Source of the DNA: Edaphochlamys debaryana
Lineage: Eukaryota; Chlorophyta; Chlorophyceae; Chlamydomonadales
Direction: 5' to 3'
NCBI GenBank assembly: GCA_016858145.1
Contig: JAEHOE010000054.1
Span: 310,001-374,000 of the forward strand
DNA length: 64,000 nt
Shown one piece after another: positions 10,635-21,100 of this stretch; position 1 is the stretch's first letter, and the number at the start of each line of letters is the position of its first letter. The position numbers and the translations under genes are program-made. Under the pieces are notes generated by a model, which had not been told where the DNA came from, did not search any database, and saw nothing but the letters and a program-made list of their open reading frames with translations.

Positions 10635-12978
10635 TTACGCGCTGACCAGCAGCCAGTACAGCACGCCGTGCAGGCCCAGGCCCGCCAGCAGTATGACAAA
10701 GGCGATGAAATGCCACCACTGATTGAATGTGCTTTCCGCCACCGCGCCCTCCACCGCGCCGCCCGCCGCCACCGCCAGGGGAGCCAGCAGCGGCACCCAG
10801 GGAGCCAAGGCCTGAGGCGAGGACCGAGTGACAGGGAAGGAAGACAGAGAGTCAAGGGCAGGAGTAGTTCAGCTTGGTAGCATCACCCGCCAAGCCCCCA
10901 GCCCCCGTCTCAATGCCCCCCCTCCCAGCCCCTTCGCCTCCCTCTTTCGTCTCCAACCGCCGACCGCTTTTTCCCCAGTCCCCCAGCCCCCTCTCCGCCC
11001 CAGCCCCGCCCCATCCCACCCACCTGCGGGATGAACCCCAGTGCGGGCAGCGCCGCCAGTGCGTCCCCGAACAGCACCCGGTACCCGACCAGGTTGGCGA
11101 CCACGTTGACCGCAAACACGAGGAGCAGCGACCAGGACAGGGGCAGCACGGGCTCGCCGTTGACCTGCACAGCGGCAAACACAAACAGCACCCGGAGGCA
11201 CGGTCGGGGATTGGGGTTTCGAGGCCTATCTACCGTAGATCATCTACGCTGGACGGAGCGCCAGTTGTCTCTCTCTTCATCCCCGCCGGCCACGACGGGG
11301 CGGCCACAGCACTCCCCACATCGCAGCAAGAGTACGAGTGCGATGAGCGCTGCTGCGCTCCCCCCCACCCATCCACCCACCCACCTTGAAGTCGGGTCGC
11401 CCCTTGTGCGGCCCCAGCAGCGCCACCGCCACGCTGCCGGCCAGCAGCAGGGGGGGCCATCCCGAGGTGCCGAAGGCGGCGACGGTGAAGAGGCCCAGGC
11501 CCAGGGTCTGGAAAGTGAAGAGCATCTGCAGGGGCGGAGAGGGAGGGGGGAACGGGAGAGGGTTAACACGGGCTTGGGTCATGTATGGGGACCGTGTGCA
11601 GCCCTCCTCCTTGTGACCTGTCCTCCCCTAGCCATCAGCCCACTCGCCCACCCACCCCTCGCCCCCCACCTGGTGCGCCGCAGACCGCACCATCCCAACA
11701 CGTCCCCACCCCCTCAACCCCCGACCCCCCACCCCACCCCCACCGCCGCAAACCCCCCACCCCCACCCCCACCTGGTACGCCACTGACCGAAGCCAGGCG
11801 TTGTTGTAGCTCGGCACACGCAGCTGCTCCACGTCCCCCGGGGGCACGGGGGCCTCGGGCAGGGCCAGGGGGTTGCGGAAGGGGGCCACCTGCGCGGGGG
11901 GTGGGGGGTGCGGGTTTGAGCGTGGGGTCGCTGACGGGAGCTGGGGGCCCCTTTGAGGACATGAGGAGGGGTTGCAAAGTTGGGTGAGCCCTAACGGTGG
12001 GCCCTGCTGCGCCCAATCAAGCCGCGTCAAGCCCCCCCTTGGCCGCACCTGCCAGCCCTCGTACAGGTGCATCATGTTGCCCGAGATGCCGCCGCCGAAG
12101 ACCTGGGGCCACAGGGGACGACATGGCACACCGCGACAGCGTCAGCGAGGCAGCGGCGCTTAGCCCTTGAAGACGTGCCTTCCGTCCTGCATGTGACGCC
12201 AACCCGCTAGCACACTACGGCACCGATACCACTCCCACTTAAATGCCACTAGACAAAGGTTGCCTGGAGGACCTGCCAGCCAGGGGTGACCCTGCTGCCA
12301 GTCACGTGCCCTCGCGGCTAGCGCCGTAACGCACTCGCCTGGGACAGGAGGCCCAGCATGAGGAAGAAGACACGTGTGGGGTCGCCCCCGACGTACGGCG
12401 CGATCTTGTCGGCGTGCACGAAGATGTAGTGTACGACCCAGAAGCCGGCGGGGAAGGAGATCCAGTGGATGGCCTCGATGGCGTTGAGGATGGGGGCGCT
12501 GGCGTTGCCGGCCTGGCCGATGTCGACCAGGGACTGCTTGGGCGGGGCCTGCAGCAACATAAACGTGGGTTGGGCGGGGCTCAGTTGCAGACATAGCGGC
12601 ACTGGCAGGACTGCTATGCGCTGCCGTGGGTGGCGCGGCGAATGGCGAGGGTCCCCATCGCCCCGGTTGTGACACGCTCCAGCATGATTCCCCCACGATT
12701 GAGGGGCCGCAAGTATAGTAACCCCCCTCCCCCGCCCCCCACACAGAGCCCCTCGCACGCACCTTTTGGGTCGAGAAATACGTCTCCGGGAAGATCGTGG
12801 TCGGTGCGCTCATGTTGCCATCGGGTGTCGCATTTGTGCGAACGGCGTCAAAGCGGCGCCTGGAGCCACAACGGATGCGGCTTCCACTCCTGACGTAGCT
12901 GAGGCTCGAGCGCTGCTTCAGTTTTGGGCAGCCGGGGCGCAGCGCCGTGAATCGCGCAGAAGTCGTTGTTGATGCCAT
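10635..12978 (-). CDS. chloroplast-targeted polytopic membrane protein, function unknown
   Basis: Exons in coding order are 12978-12763, 12548-12339, 12102-12049, 11889-11773, 11525-11385, 11164-11024 and 10811-10635. All junctions are phase 0, giving 351 residues. The N-terminus (MASTTTSARFTALRPG...) is rich in Ser, Thr, Ala and Arg, without acidic residues at first, as in a chloroplast transit peptide. Hydrophobic segments follow: WISFPAGFWVVHYIFV, VFFLMLGLL, LFTFQTLGLGLFTVAAFG, LLLAGSVAVALLG, SWSLLLVFAVNVVANLVG and WHFIAFVILLAGLGLHGVLY. The intron after 12339 begins GCGAGT, a GC donor; no GT nearby keeps the frame. Seven in-phase exons with membrane-like composition make the gene convincing. 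I do not recognise the family. A thylakoid or envelope location is inference. Confidence 0.75.
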
Positions 12979-15121
12979 CGCGGTACTTTGGTATCGGCGA
13001 GAGCTTGATTATATGTGTGTGCAGGAATGATTATGCACAGTGACAGGCGCGTTCCTGCTTTTAACAGCGTTCGGTGCGAACGGTTGGCGCGCTGCCCGCC
13101 CCCGCTGCCAGGTGGCCAGTTTGAGCCAGTTATCGCGGTTGCACGGGCACTGCGCTGCCCAGCTGCTCCGGAACTGGAAGCCAACTCGCAGGCCAGAGGA
13201 AGCAGCCCCCCAACGGCTCACCCACACGCCAGGACCTTCCGCCCCCCACGGACCCTGCCCGGCTTCACCCCTTGCAGCGATGGGCCACCTCTGCCGTACG
13301 GCCCTCATCGCGTGGTCTCTGCTGACATTCGCCACACTCGCCTTCGGGGCTTTGCTGCCCTGCAGCTTCCTCCCCCCCAGTGGGACCGTGTATCTGTTGT
13401 GCATCCTTTTCTGGCGGCTTCCGCGGAGGGCGAGGTGGTGTATCGCGGGCCGCTCTAGTGCGTTGTGTTTTGGCACGCTGTGCCCTGGCGTTGTTGGTGT
13501 TCGGCCTGTCCTGCGACTCTGACACTCTGGCATTCCTGGCTATCCATCGGCAGCTCCCGAACGATATCGGGGCATGCAGTGTGCGGTCTGGCACAATCAG
13601 GCCATTGCGAGTGGGTTGCGATCCCTCGCCACTGTAATCGCTTCAGGCGGTTTCGGCGGGCTTCGTTGTGCTGCCTGGTAAGGTGACGCCGCATTAGGCT
13701 CGCAAGAGCGGGGCTGCGGATAGTTGCCGACCAGTGCACTTGTTGCATTTCCTGGCCTTGCTTTTCGCGTTACCTCGTCTCCCGTGTCTCCTTTCCCCAC
13801 GGACCCCGGTAGGTTTGTCCCCCACTGCCCGGGGTAGGAGGGCTGGAGACCCTCAGGGATCCGGATGCACTTAGCACCCCCTGACTTTGCCCCCAGCGCC
13901 TGGAATGCTCAGTCGGATGCGCCAGGGACGGGCAGGGGGACTGCCACGAACTGCCAGGCCGACCCGGCTCTCCAGCTGCTTTGGCAGAGAGCTTACAGCC
14001 CTGGTACCTATGACTCCCTCGCTGCCCCTGTGAGCATATAACTCCCTCATTGCCCCCCAGCAGAGAGGCTCAGAGGCTTGCTTACAGCCCTGGTGGCAGA
14101 GTTAGGGAGAGCGATGTGTGTTCCGGAAGGGTCCAGGGAGAGAGGAGGGGCTCTGCTGCCTTGGCTGAGAAGAGGGTTGCACGCAGCGGGCACCGAAACA
14201 CAGGCGGCGCCGCCAACACGGCGCTCGCCGCGGCCTGCCCCAACGGCCTCACACCACCGACCAACAAACAGCCCGTCGACTGATGCAACCCTTTCCCGCG
14301 CGCCCCCCGGTACAGAACCAGCCGCTTGGATGCATGACGGCCGTCCCTGCGCCCCCTCCGCCCCGTCCCGTGTTAACAAACAGCCGGACGGCCAACAGCT
14401 TCGCACCAGCTCCCCGGTCTACTTCAAACCGCACGGAATCGGCTTCGTCCTGGCCCCTCACTCGCCACCCCAGCACCCGCGGGTTAGTCCCACAGCAGGC
14501 TCGAAGCATACGCCGACACGCACACCCAGGCGAGCACCTGCCAGCGATCGGTCCTTCAAAGACCCCAGCCCTCACGACCGCAGCCCTCAAGACGTCACAG
14601 AACCGGGGGCGTCCGCCAACGGATGGACAGCCCGCCACAAAAAGCAGCCCCTCGATCCCTTGACCCCCGGCAAAACACATGAGGCAAGTCCAGAAGGCCG
14701 CCCCGCCCGCCCGCCCGCCCTGCCCCACCGATTGCGCTGCGCACAGATAGCCAGTCCCGCTCCCGCCCCGCCCAGTCACGCCCCACCGCGCCCCGCCCGG
14801 ATTCGCCACGTGACCGTGCCATGCGCTCGGGGCCTTGAGCCGTCACCCAAGGCGCCCCAGGCACTACATGCGGTCCGCGTAGCATGCGAACCACGCCCTA
14901 CCACCGCCACAACCATGCGGCCTTCGCCTTCGCCTTCGCTTCGTTGATATTTGTGACCCCATGCGGTCGCCAAAAGATCCCACCAGGCCCAACCCCACAG
15001 CACCGGCCCACCGTCGTGCGGCGGCGGTGGGCCAGGCGCCCGGACGGCCCCACGCCCCGGCTCGGGCCGCGGATGCGGATCTGGATCTCGCACCCGGGTC
15101 CCTGGATCCAGGTTTTGGATC
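12979..15121. other. intergenic, upstream of membrane-protein gene and 3' of SF3B2
   Basis: This should hold the promoter of the minus-strand gene starting at 12978 and the long 3' UTR of SF3B2. On the minus strand TGTAA occurs at 14082-14086 and 13993-13997, about 1.04 and 1.13 kb after the SF3B2 stop. They sit in a local imperfect repeat (13985-14100) around gcttacagccctggt. No further gene could be supported. Confidence 0.5.
14082..14086 (-). terminator. candidate polyadenylation signal (TGTAA) for SF3B2
   Basis: On the minus strand this reads TGTAA, the chlorophyte polyadenylation signal. It implies a 3' UTR of about 1 kb. A second TGTAA at 13993-13997 is an alternative. Five bases alone are weak evidence. 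Confidence 0.35.
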
Positions 15122-18100
15122 TCAGAACTTGAAGTTGTCCCCGCCCTTGGTCTTCTTGGCGGCCTTGCCCTCCGCTGCCGCCGCCTGCTTGCGCTTCTGC
15201 TGCGCCGCCTTGGCCGCCACCTGGAAGTGGGGTGGGGGTGGGGTTGAGATGGGGTGGGATGGGTGGGGGATGGGATGGGGTTCCGTCCCTTTTTCCGCCA
15301 CAAGGCATGCCCACCGGTCGGAGAAGCCTCCCCCTGTTGGCCTTCCCCCCGCTCCGGCCCTTTCCCCCCCCAGGGGCCCACCAGGTCGGAGAAGTCCTCC
15401 CGCTTGTTGGCAGCGCGCAGCTCCGACAGCTTGGCGTCGTACAGCGCCTTGACCTGGGCCTGGGGGGTTGAGAGGGGGAGGGAGAAAGAGGAGGGGAGGG
15501 GGTATAGGGTCTGGTGAGGCAAAGGAAGAGGAGGGCTTGTGTGAGGGGTGTGTGTGTGCTGAGCCGAGCGGAATAGCAAGGGGGCGTAAGTCTGCGGAGC
15601 GGCGCGGCGGCGCGTGCAGCGGGATCATCAGTCGGCACGCAAGCGCGCAGCGCCCCTTCGCCACACTATCCCCCCCAGCGGCGGGGCTGCACGCGTGCAC
15701 GAGCTGAAGACCCTCCTCTCGCCGGTCCCCCACTCCCCCCCCCCCCACCTCGTCCAGCCCCTCCAGCTCCTCGGGGCTGATGGTCACCTCCACGTCGGCG
15801 CCAATGTGCTTCAGGAAGTCGGGCCTGGAAGGAGGGGAGGGGGTGGGGTGGGGTGGGTTGGTCGTGGGGTGGGGTGGGCGGTGGGTGGGGCGAGGGTGAC
15901 AGCTCGTGGGCGGATGTCCCCGGTAGAGAGCGCCAACGGGCCTGATCAGCTCGGATACAGATGCGGGCGACGTGCGGTAGGAAAGAAGAACGAGGGGCGC
16001 GGGGGAAATGACAGGCCGTCGCGAAGGGCATGTGTACAACGGAGATCAGGCGGTAGCAGCGTGCTCCCCTCCACCTTCCCGCCCTGCTCCGCCCCTCTCC
16101 CTGCCTGGCAACTCCCCCGCCCCGCTCACTTCTTCTTGCCGCCCGCGCCGCCCGCCGCCGGCTTGTCGCCCGCCCCCGGGATGACGTACACGTGATCTGT
16201 ACCCATGATGCCCTGGGTGCCCATGCTGACCTGTCAGGGGGGGGAGGGGGGAGGCGAGGGGGAGGGGGTTATTTGAGGCGAGTGGGATCAGGCGAGGGCG
16301 TGGGAGGCCTCGAGGGAGCGAGGAGGCGTGTGTGGAGGGGGAAGCTGAGCCAGGGCGCGGTGGCGGGAGGAGGAGAGCTGTGTGGGTCGCTCGGATTGTC
16401 TGCCCCCCTGCCTGTTGCCATTCCCTTGACCCCCCCCCTCCCCTACCTGAAAGGTCCATGCCTGCCCTCCCCCCCTCCTTCAACCCTCCCCCCCCACCTG
16501 CTTCTGCTCCAGCACCGTGTAGAGCTGGCGCGGCCCCATTCCTCCCTCCCCTCCCTCCCCCTACCTGACAGGTCAATGTCTGCCTCCCCCCCCCCTCCTC
16601 CCCCAACCCCCCCACCTGCTTCTGCTCCAGCACCGTGTAGAGCTGGCGCGGCCCCTCGGCGTCCTTGCGCAGGTTGAAGGTGTCCGGGGTCTCGATGCCG
16701 GACGGCAGCGAGGACGCGATTCCGGACGCCAGGCCGGACTGCAGTCCGGACACCATTCCGGACACCATTCCGGACGCGATGCCCTCGGACATGGCCTCCT
16801 CTGCGGGTTGCGGTGGGTGGGGGGGAGTTGAGTGGGGATGGTGCTGAGAGAGGAGGGGCCAAGTCAAGAGGCGTCAGAGGCGACTATGCAGATGCCCTTC
16901 CCTGGCTTGTGCTCTTGGGTGCCCATCCACGCGCCGCGCGCAGGGCCGCATGTTTGCTTCACCCGGGGCTGCCCCCTGCCCCCCGCTTTCTGCCGCAACG
17001 GCCCCTTCCCCCCCCCCCCTCACCGTCCATGGACTGCCCCTCCTTGTCCTCCCCGGCCCGCCCCCAACCCTTCCCCCCCCCAACAGGTCACTGTCTGACC
17101 CCCTCCCCCCCCCCCTCACCGTCCATGGGCTGCCCTTCCTTGTCCTCGTCCGCCTCCTCCTCCTCCTCCTCGCTCTCCTCCTCCTCCACCTCCACCTCCT
17201 CCATGGCCCCCCACGCCGCCGCCTTGTCCACCTCCTCGTCGCTCTCCCCCCCGTCCAGCGCCTCCCCGAACACGTCGCCGTACAGCGGGTTGCCCTCCGT
17301 GTCCACGGGGGGCTTGCCCCAGCCGCCTGGGAGGGGGGCGGGGAGGAAGGAAGGGACGAGGGGGCCAGGGGGTAAAGAAGGCGTGTGTTTTGGGGGGAAA
17401 ACCGTGTGCGTGTGCCATGACACGGGTTGTCATCCGCGTCCAAGGGGGCCTAGCGCGGACACCAGGAAGCTTCGAGCACCAGTCCTGTTTAGAACCCGAC
17501 TTCAGCAGTACCCCTTCCGAGGAAAAAACGGAGCACCGACCCCAGAAGTGGAAGGCCCTGTTGCTCTAGGGACGGGGGGGGGGGGAAGGCGGGTGGTGCA
17601 AACAGGGTGCCCCCACCCCTGTAGGAGGAGGCCCCGGGTGCTGGCTCACCCGGGTGGTACCCGAAGCTGCAGCCGTGCGGGATGGGGGCGTTGAGGCCGG
17701 GGATCTTGAGGTTGGGGTAGGAGGGGGGCGGGCCGTAGCGCTGCGGGGGAGGGGGAGGGAGGGCAAGGGGCGGGTCAAGTGTGTGTGGGAGGCGAAGGCA
17801 GGGGGCATTTGGGCGGGGCACAGCGGTTCTGGGTCGGATGACTCCCTCTTGCACCCCACCCCCATACAACCCCCCCTGGGCTCCTCTCCCCTTGCCTCCT
17901 CCCCACTCTTGCCCCCCCCCCTGCCTGCATGTTGATGAGCCAGGGCGGCGGGCTCTTGTCCGTCATGCCCAGAGCGCCCAGGAGCGTCTCGGACAGCTCG
18001 CCGGGCCTGGGGGGGGGGAGGGGGCGGGGGGGAAACGGGGGGTGAGAAGGCGTGTGTATTGACACGGTCCCGACAGGGCCGTGGACCGGCCGTGACCTCA

Positions 18101-21100
18101 ACGCCGCACCGCCACGCCCGGCGCCGGGACAACCGCCCCAACGGCAGCTACCGCCAACTGCCCCAACGGTCACAACCGCCCCCACCGCCAACCGCCCCAA
18201 CGGCCGCCACTGCCGACTGCCCCAACGGTCACAATCACCCCAACCGCCAACCGCGTGCCGTACGCACCTGCAGTGCGTGATGCGCGCCTCGAACTCCTTG
18301 CCCTCGTAGTACAGCTCGCCCACGCCCGACAGGGGGGGCGGCTTCTGGTGCTTGAAGAAGGCGTCGTGCAGCACCTGGAGGGGGGGTGGGGGTAGGGGGG
18401 TTGTTTGTTGCTGAGCGAGATCGCGCCGACGACACGAAATTCTTGCAGGGGAGGGGGGGCAGAGGAGGGGAGAAGAGGATTGATCGCGTCGCCCTGCCAG
18501 GGGGAGGTGCTGCGCCCTCCCCGCCCCGACGCGCGTGTCTCCCTTCTTCGCCAGCTTGTTCCCCCATGTTTCCCCTCGCCAAAACACACACGTGCCACCC
18601 CTTCTCTCCCCCTAATTGCCCCCTATTTCCCCCCCTTTGCCCCCCCCCCCCACACCTGGTAGTCGATGTCCATGCGCCCCATCTTGGGCGCCATCTTCTC
18701 GCGCTGCTTCTGCTTCATCTTCTTGGCGTCCTCCTTGGCCTGGGGGGGGAGGCAAGAGGGGGAGGAGGGAGGCAACGGGGGGGGGGGGTTGAGCCGGTAG
18801 GCGAGGGGCTGATGTCAGGGCCCACCGCCCGCGGATCAAGCACGCCTCACGGCGTCCCCCCCAAACCTGCCATCCCCCTCGCTAGCGCATCACCCCCCCC
18901 CGTTCCCCCCCACCCACCCACCTGGTACGCCGTGCGCATCTCCGCAATGCCCGTGGCCTCAATGAACTCGGGCAGCTTGAAGGGAGGCTTCTCCAGACCG
19001 CGCTTGCCCTGCGCGCACACAGACGGAAGGAGCGGGGCACAAGCCGGGCTCAGCCCACACACCGCACGGAGCAGGTCCTGTCTTGTCCTTGCCCATGGCC
19101 CCATGCGGGGCCGCATGGGGAGCTTCCCCCCCGCCGCTCCAGGGCCGGGGAGGCCCTCCCTCCGCGTCCGACGCTGCCACCAGGAACCCGGCACGCATGG
19201 CGCAACCGCCCGGAACAGCAAAGCCTGCGCGCCCCATTCCCCCCACCGACTCGTACAATCCCACCCGCCGCAGCCCTGCCCACGGGCGTCGCCCGCCTGC
19301 CTCTCCGGGCCCGTGCCCCCGGACCGCGCCGCCCCCGCCCCCTTCCCGGGGTCTGAAAATGTGGATGGAGGCACTGGCGCGAGGCCCGCACCCCCCCGAC
19401 CGTGCCTGCTGCCCCCTCCCTATACACACACCCGACCACCGGCCGGCTATCCACCGCGCCTAGCCCTTAACACCCGACCACCCGCCTCCTCGCTTGTCCC
19501 TCCCCAAGCCCTCGTCTTCCCCCCCCCGCCCCTTGCCTGCAGGTACTTGCGCTTCTGGGACCAATGCCGGGGCACGGGCACTGTGTTGCGGTAGGCCTGT
19601 GGGGAGGGGAGGGGGAGGGGGGGGGGAGAGTAGGGAGGGGCGGAGGGAGTGGAGGTGAGGGCGTTTGTTGCTGAGCGGGAACGCGCCGACGCCACCCGCC
19701 CGACGGAGGTGAGGGCAGTAAGGGCGCGGATGGCAAGGTCAGGAGAGCGGCGTAGCCCAGACACCAGCGCCCCCCCCCCCGCAACCACCACCCATTTGGG
19801 GAGCACCAAGACTCCACCCTGCCACTCTAAGCCCCCTTCCCTTACGGTACCCTTGCGCCACCCCACCCGTGCGCGCAACACGAGCAGTGCCTCCCCCCCT
19901 TCCGCCGACCCATGTAGGGAAGCATCTCGGCCCCTCTCGGCTCCTCCCCCAACCCCCCAACCCCTCCTGCCCCCACCTTGAGGAACACGAGCAGCGGCGG
20001 GTCTGGCCCCGTCACGTCCCACACCTCCACCACCTCGGGCCGTAGGCACACGGCCTTGAGCTCGGCCACCTGACAGGGGGGGGAGGGGGAGGGGGAGGGG
20101 GGGAGGGGGAGGGGGGGGAGGGGGAGGGGGGGAGGGGGAGGGGGAGCGGAGATGGAGGAGCAGCGTGAGCGCAGGTGAGCAGGTGGGGGGGAAGGGGACG
20201 GTGGGGATGCATCGTCCCCCCCGGCGCCACTCCCACCCCTCGCCGTGTGCCTTGTTGTGCAGGCGGCATGGAAGCAGCCCCCCGTCTGCCAAGACGCCCC
20301 CCTCCGAAGTCCTGCCCTGCGCCGCCAACCTGCAGTCCCCCTTGCCAGAGTCAGTCCCTGAGCCACCCAGCCCCTTCCCAACCCCCTCACGCCCCTCCTC
20401 CCCACCTTGAGGCGGTTGAGCAGCTTGAGCTTCTTCTTGCTCAGCTTGCCCTCCACGCCCTCGCCTGCAACCGACAACCGACAACGGGCAACGGTGAGGC
20501 ATGCGAGGCGGGGCGAGGGGGTGAGCGTGGGGCACGTGTGCCGCCGTGCTCCCACATGCCGTGCCTGCTTCCTGCTACCTCCACTGCCCCCCCTCTTCCC
20601 CGGCACCCGTCCACTCCCGATCCGCAAGTTCCCTCCCGTCCCGTCCCGCTGCTTTGTCCCCCATGCCCAACCCCCAAGCCTCCTCACCTCCCAGCCATCT
20701 ACAGCCTGCCCTGGCCCACCCAAAGCCCTGCCCCCCATTCACCCCCGCCGGAGCGCTACTAGAGCCTGCCGGACCTTTCGCTCTGGACCTCGGTGCGCAT
20801 CGGGCTCGCTGGCTGCCGCTCTATCTCTCCCTACGCTCTCCAATGCTCCGATTATCACCCCCATTTACCCCCCCTCCGCTCACCCTCCTCGTCCTCGCTG
20901 CCCTGCTCCGAGGTGGTCGCCTTCTTCTCCTCCTTGGCCCGACCCTCACCCTGCGGCCGGGGGGGGGGGGGGGCAGGTGAACGAGACACATGATACTTAC
21001 GTCAGGAAGGCGCGGTCCAGGTTGCTCCACCGCAGACCCACGGCCCATCGGCCTGCCCCGCCCGCCCCCGCCCCTGCCCCGCGCGCATCCCCGCCCCACT

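Noticed and set aside
13280..13522. A frame beginning MGHLCRTALIAWSLLTFATL, like a signal peptide
   Set aside because: It lies in a GC-rich gap, ends without a domain, and no splice partner was found. Hydrophobic stretches arise easily here.
14078..14947. 289-codon frame on the plus strand opposite the SF3B2 3' region
   Set aside because: Composition is Pro/Ala/Arg/Ser-rich, as in any frame of this DNA, with no motif. Several other frames are open over the same bases.
20071..20150. Long G/A tract that could form G-quadruplexes
   Set aside because: On the coding strand of SF3B2 this is the C/T tract just before an acceptor. Many introns in the window have the same, so intron structure explains it.
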